DNA from: Pseudoalteromonas rhizosphaerae
Lineage (GTDB): Bacteria > Pseudomonadota > Gammaproteobacteria > Enterobacterales > Alteromonadaceae
Direction of reading: 5' to 3'
NCBI RefSeq assembly: GCF_902498845.1
Contig: NZ_CABVLM010000009.1
Span: 124,001 to 188,000, forward strand
Length of the DNA stretch: 64,000 nucleotides
The first letter of the stretch is position 1; every line of letters begins with the position of its first letter. The position numbers and the translations under genes were made by a program. The notes beneath the pieces are model-generated. The model had not been told where the DNA came from and ran no database searches. It was given only the letters and a program-made list of their open reading frames with translations. Of this stretch, positions 9,876 to 17,240 are shown one piece after another.

Positions 9876-9892
9876 TTGGCACACTCCTCGCT
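9876..9892 (+). promoter_or_regulatory. Sigma-54 promoter for the ABC exporter operon
   Basis: TTGGCACACTCCTCGCT matches the -24/-12 consensus well: GG at 9878-9879 and GC at 9890-9891 with 10 bp between. The start of transcription should be near 9903, about 29 bp before the adaptor gene. Confidence 0.85.
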
Positions 9893-9931
9893 ACCGTGTT
9901 TATTAGTTATAAACATAAAGAAATATAACCT

Positions 9932-11209
9932 ATGGATATAGATAGCACCTTAAAACGCAGCACCAAACCGAGTCAGCGTAAAAAACTCATATTTGGTACC
10001 TTACTTATTAGCATAGCGCTTATTATTTGGCTGATTTACTCATGGCTAGCACCTACCACATTGGCGGCTAATCAACTGCAAATAGCCACCGTAACTCAAG
10101 CTGATTTTGTAATAAAAATACGTGGCTTTGGCCGTTTAAAATCAAAGTATCAGCGTTATTTAACCAATACCGATAGCGCCATGGTCGAAGCTATTCATGT
10201 ATACCCCGGCACCCGCGTCAATAAAGACACCGTTATTTTAACCCTGGTAAATCCACTACAAGCGCAGCGTTTATCAGTCGCACGGCTCGAATTGGCAAGA
10301 CAAAAAGCCAGCGCTAACGAACAAATAATCAATCAAAAAAGTCAGCTATTAGAGCGCCAAGCAAGCCTGACTATTTTAAAAAGCGAGCTTGAAAGTGCCC
10401 AGCTGCGTGCACAGGCCGAAAGTAAATTAATCGAGCAAGGCATTGTTTCAAGCCTTGATTACAAGCGCAGTTTATTAACCGTGAAGCAGCTAGAGCAACG
10501 TGTTGATATTGAAAAGCAACGCTTAGTCCAATTAGCCGATATGCACCATCAGCGCAGTAAAATTCAACAAGAGCTATTAAGCCAATTTGAATTGAACTAT
10601 CAAGTACAACAGCAAGCCTTTGATGACTTACAGGTCACCGCTGGCATTGACGGCATGCTGCAAGAGCTTAATGTTGAGCTTGGTCAAAATCTTACACCAG
10701 GTACACGGCTCGCCATAGTAGGCTCAGATACCGCTCTCAAGGCTGAGCTTAGTGTGCAACAAAGCGATGCAGAAAAAATAGCTTTAAATATGCCAGCAAG
10801 AGTAAACACGTTTAGCACGGGTAATAGTGGCGAAGTAATCGCAACTGTCACCCGTATTGACCCTATCGTCAGTGATGGCCGCGTGATGATTGAACTTGAT
10901 TTAACAGGTTCGTTGCCAGCTAACGCACGCCCAGATTTAAGTATTGAAGGGTATGTAATAAGCCACGTCATACCCAATGCACTCACCGTTAACTTACCCA
11001 CCAAAGTGCAAGCCGATACTGACGCTACGCTTTTTAAACTTAACCCGACTACCCATTTAGCACACCCCACGCAAATTGAATTTGGTACACTCAGTGATAA
11101 CAAAATTCAACTGCTGAGCGGCGCTAAAGTGGGTGAACAGCTGATCATTTCAGATCTCTCTAAATGGCAGCATTTGGCAACTATAAAAATAGAACAGGAA
11201 AGTTTATGA
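9932..11209 (+). CDS. HlyD/MacA-type periplasmic adaptor (membrane fusion protein)
   Basis: Adaptor subunit of a tripartite ABC exporter, 425 residues. A single membrane helix lies at about 19-41. A split lipoyl/barrel-sandwich region (about 70-105 and 235-265) flanks a long coiled-coil hairpin (about 110-225, rich in Gln, Leu and Lys). A beta-barrel region follows. Its stop overlaps the ATPase start (ATGA). It should bridge the permease at 11963 to an outer-membrane TolC-like channel, which is not encoded in this window. A decayed gene at 43446 encodes the N-terminus of a relative. Confidence 0.9.
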   Translation: MDIDSTLKRSTKPSQRKKLIFGTLLISIALIIWLIYSWLAPTTLAANQLQIATVTQADFVIKIRGFGRLKSKYQRYLTNTDSAMVEAIHVYPGTRVNKDTVILTLVNPLQAQRLSVARLELARQKASANEQIINQKSQLLERQASLTILKSELESAQLRAQAESKLIEQGIVSSLDYKRSLLTVKQLEQRVDIEKQRLVQLADMHHQRSKIQQELLSQFELNYQVQQQAFDDLQVTAGIDGMLQELNVELGQNLTPGTRLAIVGSDTALKAELSVQQSDAEKIALNMPARVNTFSTGNSGEVIATVTRIDPIVSDGRVMIELDLTGSLPANARPDLSIEGYVISHVIPNALTVNLPTKVQADTDATLFKLNPTTHLAHPTQIEFGTLSDNKIQLLSGAKVGEQLIISDLSKWQHLATIKIEQESL

Positions 11210-11961
11210 ACACCAATACACTTATCTCATTAAAAAATATCGCCAAGGTTTATCGCAGCCAAAATGTTGAAACCTACGCCCTCAAAAATATCGACCTTGA
11301 AATAAATCAAGGCGATTATATTTGCATTAGTGGCCCATCAGGTTGTGGTAAATCAACGCTGTTATCTTTACTTGGCTTGCTAGACAGCCCTACCGAGGGG
11401 CAATATTTTATTAAAAACGTCGATACCAACACCCTCGACATGGACCAACAGGCAGAGCTGCGTAATTTACATATTGGCTTTATTTTTCAGTCATTTAATT
11501 TAATAGATGAACTTTCGGTGTTTGATAACGTAGCATTGCCGCTGACCTATCGTGAGCCTGCTATGAGCCAAGCTGATATTCAGAGCGCAGTAAAGCATGC
11601 TCTTGATGAGGTTGAAATGGGGCACCGCGCCCAACATAAACCTAATCAGCTCTCTGGTGGGCAACAACAACGTATTGCTATTGCCCGCGCCCTTGCCGGT
11701 AAACCCAGTATTTTATTGGTTGATGAGCCAACCGGTAACCTTGACTCTAAAAATGGTGATGCAGTGATGGACTTGCTCGACGCACTGAATCAAAAAGGCA
11801 CTACCATTTGTATGGTAACCCATGATTTACGTTACGCAGGACGCGCAAAAACTCAGCTAAAACTACTCGATGGCGAAATTATCTCGTATTCGCAAGCACG
11901 CCAAGATACGCACACTGAAAATACCAGCGCTGTATCCGCTGATACTGCCGAGGTGATTTAA
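11206..11961 (+). CDS. ABC transporter ATPase, MacB/LolD class
   Basis: ATP-binding subunit of the exporter, 251 residues from the ATG at 11206. This start has an AGGAAAG ribosome site and overlaps the adaptor stop by four bases; an upstream in-frame start would lie inside the adaptor gene without an SD. Walker A is GPSGCGKST, the signature motif is LSGGQQQR, and Walker B is ILLVDEPTGNLDS, the form typical of the MacB/LolD/FtsE group. It pairs with the FtsX-type permease that begins one base after its stop. Confidence 0.96.
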   Translation: MNTNTLISLKNIAKVYRSQNVETYALKNIDLEINQGDYICISGPSGCGKSTLLSLLGLLDSPTEGQYFIKNVDTNTLDMDQQAELRNLHIGFIFQSFNLIDELSVFDNVALPLTYREPAMSQADIQSAVKHALDEVEMGHRAQHKPNQLSGGQQQRIAIARALAGKPSILLVDEPTGNLDSKNGDAVMDLLDALNQKGTTICMVTHDLRYAGRAKTQLKLLDGEIISYSQARQDTHTENTSAVSADTAEVI

Positions 11962-11962
11962 C

Positions 11963-14416
11963 ATGAGCCGTTTAACTAAAACACGTAGTCAACTGCGCTT
12001 GGCGTGGGCATCACTGATGAACGCACCGGGGTTTGTTACCGCCGTTGTAGCCACCTTGGCGCTCACTCTCGCGACCTTATTTGTAGTGCTAAGCCTAGTA
12101 AATAGTTACTTTTTAAAACCCCTTGATGTATTTGACGAAACCCGCATGGTGGTGGTTGAGCAAAGCCTAACCTATGACGACTACGATGCGGTTGGCTTTC
12201 AAAGTTATCAATCGATGGTGCACTGGCTTAAAAACAATCAAAGCTTTGAGCAAGCTTTTATGATGAATGCCGCTGAAAATGTTTTTTTATACTTAGACGG
12301 CCAACCAAAAAAGGATGTGCTGTATGTCGGTGGTGAATATTTTGAGCTCCTACATACTCCTTTTTTACTCGGACATGGCTTTAAAAAGGGCGGAACTTTA
12401 GAAGAAGCTGATAATAGCGCGGTCATTTCAGAGAAGTTCTGGAAAGAACATTTTAATAGTGACCCTGATGTAATTGGTAAGCCCTTAAAAACAGCCAGTG
12501 AGATTGAAGGTGATGGGCATATAATAACGGGGGTTGTAGCGGCTAATTTCAGCCCACCTTACATGATTAAAGCGGGCTCTGTTGATGTGTGGTATCCAAC
12601 CAGTTCTGACCGTCGATTTTTCCATAATGATGACTGGCAAAGCCCGTGGACCAACACGTTTAGAAACTTAAAACTGATTGCAGTATTAAAGCCTGGCGTC
12701 ACTAACGAGCAAGTAAAAACCGACTTAAAAGCCCAAATTGATAACATTAAATCTGAATGGCTCAATAATGGCGGCATTACTGATGTAAAGCCCGTTGTAA
12801 CACCGTATCGTGAAGTTGAGCTTGGCAATAACGATCAACTTAGTTTAATGATGCTTGCAGGCGCGGTGGGGCTATTGGTCATCGCTGTACTAAACGTCAG
12901 CACCTTGTTTTTTTCACGCGCGTTAGCACAGCATAAAACCTTAGCGCTGCAAGCTGTACTGGGCGCAAAACGTAAAACTTTATTTAGCAGCATTTTACTG
13001 CAATCACTCATTTTAATGAGTATATCGGTCAGCATTGCACTGTTTTTATCTATTTGGGGTATTCGGTTATTCAAAGTACTTGCAGAAGGACGCTTGCCAC
13101 TGGTGAACAGCTTGGCTGTTGACCTTAATTTGGTGCTGATAGCGGTAGTTATGTGTATTGCTTTAGCGTACATATTCTCAGTGATCACTGCACGTTTAGT
13201 TAACTACAAAACCTTAAATAGCCAAATGCAAAACAGTGGCAAAGGCGGCGTGTCGCAAGTATCTGGTCGTACTGTGCGTATACTAATTGGCACACAAATG
13301 TTTGTGGCAGCCTTATTAGTTAGCTTTTCAATTATGATTGTTAGCAAAGCACTCGACACCATTAATCGCCCACTGGGTAGCGACACTGAAAACCTGTACT
13401 TTGCACAGTTATTTCAAACCAATAACAATGCAACACTGGCTGAGCGCTACGAGCAAATTAAGCAGTATCAAAAAGTATTACAAAATAGCGAAGGCATTAA
13501 AGATGTTGCTCTTGGGCAAAGCCCAGTATCCGCAAGACAAAATGCCAATACCCTAACCGATGTTGCAGGTAAAAGCTCAATCTTCTTTCCAAGCCAGTGG
13601 GTCGGGCCTGATTACTTTGATTTAGTGGGCACAAAAATACTCGCTGGGCGTACTTTTAGTGAGCAAGCAATGCGCGGTGAAACTAACGAGTTATTGGTAT
13701 CTATCAGTGTCGCTAAATGGCTATTACCCGACCAGGAGTACACAAATGTTATCGGTAAAAGCTACAAAGGCCTTGAAGATAAAATGTTTGAAATTGTCGG
13801 TATAACGGAGGACTTTAACCACCCTAAATACTACGACGAATCATTTGGTCGGCACATGTGGTGGCCCGCACAGCCTTGGAGCTATATGTTTGTTATTGAA
13901 ACAGAGCAAGGTGTTGAGCTGACCAGCAAGCAAGTTTTAAGTTTATTAAGAAAAGCCAATAGTCACTTAACTTTATGGCAATTTAGAGACTTACAACAAG
14001 AGTACGATGATTTATTGTATATGAGCCACCTAACAGTAGCACTGTGTAGTACCTTGGCATTATTTACTCTATTATTAGCAGCAATAGGTATCTTTGGCGT
14101 GCTGAGCTATAACCTAGGTCTGCGCCGTTATGAGTTTGGTATTCGCATGGCGCTCGGCGCTAAAAAGATACGCTTATTTAAATTAATGAGCAAAGAGGCG
14201 GTGATCCCTGTGCTGGTTGGCTTTGCCCTTGCAATAATAACCGTGTTAGCTGGTTATTTTATACTTCAAGAACAGCTAATGTCATGGCTAATCATGGATG
14301 TCCGGCTGCAATTAATGGCATGGACAATTACCTTAATTATTGCCATGTTCGCGTGTTTTAGGCCATTATTACTGTTAATTAAAGCAAAACCCATGGCTGC
14401 GCTTCGTAACGACTAA
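11963..14416 (+). CDS. ABC transporter permease, MacB/FtsX type with two FtsX domains
   Basis: Permease of 817 residues. The N-terminal helix (about 22-46) precedes a MacB-type periplasmic domain and an FtsX membrane block (helices at about 290-315, 340-360, 385-410). A second helix-periplasmic-domain-FtsX unit follows (about 440-460, then 680-705, 735-760, 780-800), so the protein carries two half-permeases in one chain. Loops such as LGAKRKTL and LGAKKIRL next to the FtsX helices are typical. A GAGGTGA ribosome site lies 7 bases upstream. As a mechanotransmission-type exporter it would push a periplasmic or membrane substrate (peptide, lipid or antibiotic) outward; which one is not evident. 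Confidence 0.93.
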   Translation: MSRLTKTRSQLRLAWASLMNAPGFVTAVVATLALTLATLFVVLSLVNSYFLKPLDVFDETRMVVVEQSLTYDDYDAVGFQSYQSMVHWLKNNQSFEQAFMMNAAENVFLYLDGQPKKDVLYVGGEYFELLHTPFLLGHGFKKGGTLEEADNSAVISEKFWKEHFNSDPDVIGKPLKTASEIEGDGHIITGVVAANFSPPYMIKAGSVDVWYPTSSDRRFFHNDDWQSPWTNTFRNLKLIAVLKPGVTNEQVKTDLKAQIDNIKSEWLNNGGITDVKPVVTPYREVELGNNDQLSLMMLAGAVGLLVIAVLNVSTLFFSRALAQHKTLALQAVLGAKRKTLFSSILLQSLILMSISVSIALFLSIWGIRLFKVLAEGRLPLVNSLAVDLNLVLIAVVMCIALAYIFSVITARLVNYKTLNSQMQNSGKGGVSQVSGRTVRILIGTQMFVAALLVSFSIMIVSKALDTINRPLGSDTENLYFAQLFQTNNNATLAERYEQIKQYQKVLQNSEGIKDVALGQSPVSARQNANTLTDVAGKSSIFFPSQWVGPDYFDLVGTKILAGRTFSEQAMRGETNELLVSISVAKWLLPDQEYTNVIGKSYKGLEDKMFEIVGITEDFNHPKYYDESFGRHMWWPAQPWSYMFVIETEQGVELTSKQVLSLLRKANSHLTLWQFRDLQQEYDDLLYMSHLTVALCSTLALFTLLLAAIGIFGVLSYNLGLRRYEFGIRMALGAKKIRLFKLMSKEAVIPVLVGFALAIITVLAGYFILQEQLMSWLIMDVRLQLMAWTITLIIAMFACFRPLLLLIKAKPMAALRND

Positions 14417-14434
14417 GCAATATGATGTGATAAC

Positions 14435-14466
14435 CAAGCAAAAGTAAAGCAATTTGCTTTTGCTTG
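14435..14466 (+). repeat. Inverted repeat between permease and sigma-54 activator genes
   Basis: CAAGCAAAAG at 14435-14444 and CTTTTGCTTG at 14457-14466 form a perfect 10-bp stem with a 12-nt loop, ending 17 bases before the activator ATG. There is no T-run. It could tune read-through from the exporter genes into the regulatory genes, or be an operator. Confidence 0.5.
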
Positions 14467-14482
14467 AAACAAGAAGAACAAA

Positions 14483-15868
14483 ATGGACACAATTTTAGTT
14501 ATCGACGACCAAGCCGATGTACGCATGGCGGCCATCGTGGCATTAAATCAAATTGGCTATCAGTGCATTGAAGCACAAGGCCCAGAGCAGGCGCTGGAAA
14601 TAATCAGCAGCACAGCTATAAGCCTTATTTTGCTTGATATGAACTTTAAACTCGACACCACATCCGGCGCTGAAGGACTGCGATTTTTACAGCAACTGCA
14701 GACCCTGAGCGCTAATATCCCGGTGGTAGTCATGACCGCATGGGCAAGCGTTGATGTTGCTGTAAAAGCCATGCAGTTGGGTGCGGTCGATTTTGTTGAA
14801 AAGCCATGGAACAACCTGCGCTTAACTGCGGTGGTACAACAGCAGCTGAAACAACAAAAAACCAACCACGACAATGCTTGTTTAAAAGCATTGCATAGCA
14901 CCAGCGATGCTAATTACATTGCCCTGTCAGCCACTATGCAACAGTTATTAGCCCGAGCTAAACGCGCAGCCCAAACCAATGCCAGCATTTTAATTACTGG
15001 CGAAAATGGCACTGGCAAGAGCCTCTTAGCACATTACATACATCAACATTCAAACCGCAGTGAGCAACGCTTCGTTAGCGTAAACATTGGTGCTATTGCC
15101 CCTTCATTATTTGAAAGTGAATTATTTGGTCATAAAAAAGGCGCTTTTACTGATGCCAAAGAAGACCGCTTAGGCCGCTTTGAAATAGCCAATAGCGGTA
15201 CCTTATTTTTAGATGAAATAGCCACTTTGCCGCTGGAGTTGCAAAGTAAAATGCTGCGCGTACTCGAAAGCCAAGAATTTGAAGTGCTCGGCTCCAGTCA
15301 AACCAAAATTGCCGACGTTCGTATTATTGCTGCAACCAATGCAGAGCTTGCCAAAGCGATTGAAGAGGGCGAATTTCGCCGCGATTTGCTGTTTCGACTC
15401 AACACCATTGAATTACACATTCCGCCCCTGCGCGAACGCCCGGAAGATATCGTTGAGCTGGCTAATCACTTGTTGGCAACACACAGTAAAAAATATCAGC
15501 GCAGCGGCATGACACTGACTGGCGAAGCGACGCTGGCGCTTACCCAGTACCATTGGCCTGGTAATGTAAGAGAGCTTAGCCATTGTGTTGAGCGAGCCGT
15601 GATTATGAGCGACAACGACAATATTGGCGCCTGTGATTTAATTCTTGCACAACCCAGTAGTGAAGCAAGCATCAGCCATAGCGCAGCAGCCAATCAATCA
15701 TTACCGCTATTACCGCTGGAGGAGCTAGAAAAACAAATGATCCAAAAAGCACTGGCTGAATTTAATGGCAATGTTATTGCTGCTGGGGAATTTTTAGGAT
15801 TAAGTAAATCAGCTATTTACAGGCGCATCGATAAGCATCAGCTTGATTTAAAAGAAGCAGACAGTTAA
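14483..15868 (+). CDS. Sigma-54-dependent response regulator, NtrC class
   Basis: Activator of sigma-54 RNA polymerase, 461 residues. The receiver domain has D8/D9, phospho-acceptor D52, T85 and K107. The AAA+ domain shows Walker A GENGTGKS (173-180) and Walker B LFLDEI (241-246). The sigma-54 contact loop reads GAFTDA (220-225), where GAFTGA is most common. The C-terminal Fis-type helix-turn-helix (about 434-458) contains LGLSKSAIYRRI. It is followed directly by a histidine kinase. The two sigma-54 promoters with matching activator sites at 8122-8223 and 9790-9892 are its most likely targets. Confidence 0.95.
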   Translation: MDTILVIDDQADVRMAAIVALNQIGYQCIEAQGPEQALEIISSTAISLILLDMNFKLDTTSGAEGLRFLQQLQTLSANIPVVVMTAWASVDVAVKAMQLGAVDFVEKPWNNLRLTAVVQQQLKQQKTNHDNACLKALHSTSDANYIALSATMQQLLARAKRAAQTNASILITGENGTGKSLLAHYIHQHSNRSEQRFVSVNIGAIAPSLFESELFGHKKGAFTDAKEDRLGRFEIANSGTLFLDEIATLPLELQSKMLRVLESQEFEVLGSSQTKIADVRIIAATNAELAKAIEEGEFRRDLLFRLNTIELHIPPLRERPEDIVELANHLLATHSKKYQRSGMTLTGEATLALTQYHWPGNVRELSHCVERAVIMSDNDNIGACDLILAQPSSEASISHSAAANQSLPLLPLEELEKQMIQKALAEFNGNVIAAGEFLGLSKSAIYRRIDKHQLDLKEADS

Positions 15869-17152
15869 ATGCCAACCAACCAGTCACTTGAACAGCACCT
15901 TAAACGCTACCTTTATTTGATGGTTTTTATCCTGCTGACGTTATGTATTTTGCTTACGATCAGCTGGGATTTAGATTGGTTTGCCAGCATCAGTATATTA
16001 TTGCCGTTGGTCACTCTAACGGTACTTGCGGCGCTAAAAAGTTATCGGCTAGTTACCGATGTACTCGATCGGTTTGGCTTACAACTTGATGCCCTTGCGA
16101 ATAACGAAAGCAATAGCTGGCACTTAGCCAAATACCAAGGTGGGCGCATTACAAGCTTAAAAGCCGACTTTAATAAACTCAGTAACAAAATTGCTAAAAA
16201 TAAACGTCATTACATACAAACCGAAGAGTTTGTATTTGAGTTTGTTGGCATGCTTGATTTACCCATTGTTATTTTAGACCCGCACGGATTAGTCTATTTC
16301 ACTAATCAAGCATTCTTAAATAGTTTAACCACTCCTGACGTTGCAGGTTTAACAGCAAATAATCTCGGCCTCATATATAACCAAGGCATGTGGCAACAAC
16401 ATGATGATTCATGTTTTGAGCAGCGTTTTCATATCTCATCACAAACATTTTGGCGTGCAGGGCGAAGCTACGAATTACTGACGTTATTTTCGATTGAGCA
16501 ACAACTACGTAGCAACGAGCAACAAGTATGGCAGCGATTAATACGCGTACTTAATCATGAAGTTAGAAACTCCCTCACACCGATTTACTCAATGAGTCAG
16601 TCTCTTCAGATCATGAAGCAGCAAGGACAGATCAGTAATGCACCTGATTTAGCCAGCGACATGCTACAAGTGATTGAAAAACGCGCCCAGCATTTGCTCG
16701 ACTTTGTAGCCAGTTACAGTGCCTTTTCACAGCTGCCTGCCGCTAATAAGCAAGCCGTAACCACAGAACAAATCAATCTGAGATTACATGCCTTATTTCC
16801 ACCGTTAGTTATTCAAGCAACTGAACCTCAGCACTTCAATGTAGATTTAGGCCAGTTAGAGCAAGCACTGATCAACCTAATTAAAAATGCCTTTGAAGCC
16901 GGAGGTAGAAGCGCACCTACTCTTAGCTGGCAACAACATAAAGATAAAGTTGTTATTAAGCTGCTCGATAGCGGCACTGGTATTACAAATCCTGAAAACC
17001 TATTTGTGCCTTTTTATTCAACAAAAGCGCAAGGCGCGGGGATCGGTTTAGTGATCAGCCGCGAACTCATTCGTAATCAAGGTGGTCAGTTACAATTATT
17101 AGCCAATCCTGAAGGTCAAGGTACTCGTGTATTAGTTACCTTACCAAGATAA
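15869..17152 (+). CDS. Membrane sensor histidine kinase, partner of the NtrC-class regulator
   Basis: Kinase of 427 residues. Two close membrane helices (about 13-32 and 36-55) with almost no periplasmic loop suggest sensing within the membrane or of a partner protein, not a soluble periplasmic ligand. A PAS-like region (about 120-200) leads to the H-box HEVRNSLTP. The ATPase domain has NLIKNAFEA, DSGTGI and GAGIGLVISREL. The ATG directly abuts the stop of the activator gene (TAAATG), implying coupled translation. The low-loop topology resembles the NtrY-like/BceS-like intramembrane sensors in outline only; a link to the FtsX-type exporter next door is an inference. Confidence 0.93.
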   Translation: MPTNQSLEQHLKRYLYLMVFILLTLCILLTISWDLDWFASISILLPLVTLTVLAALKSYRLVTDVLDRFGLQLDALANNESNSWHLAKYQGGRITSLKADFNKLSNKIAKNKRHYIQTEEFVFEFVGMLDLPIVILDPHGLVYFTNQAFLNSLTTPDVAGLTANNLGLIYNQGMWQQHDDSCFEQRFHISSQTFWRAGRSYELLTLFSIEQQLRSNEQQVWQRLIRVLNHEVRNSLTPIYSMSQSLQIMKQQGQISNAPDLASDMLQVIEKRAQHLLDFVASYSAFSQLPAANKQAVTTEQINLRLHALFPPLVIQATEPQHFNVDLGQLEQALINLIKNAFEAGGRSAPTLSWQQHKDKVVIKLLDSGTGITNPENLFVPFYSTKAQGAGIGLVISRELIRNQGGQLQLLANPEGQGTRVLVTLPR

Positions 17153-17167
17153 TGCCCTGTATTTTAT

Positions 17168-17181
17168 TGGCTTATAAGCCA
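17168..17181. repeat. Perfect 14-bp palindrome upstream of the transglutaminase-like gene
   Basis: TGGCTTATAAGCCA lies 60-73 bp before the ATG at 17241, in the 88-bp gap after the kinase gene. It differs from the TCCCA-N4-TGGGA activator sites, so it is either an unrelated operator or chance. Confidence 0.35.
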
Positions 17182-17240
17182 TAGCTTGGTAATCTAACAA
17201 CAATAGGGACACTTAAAACCAGCCAAAAAGAAGAACAATA

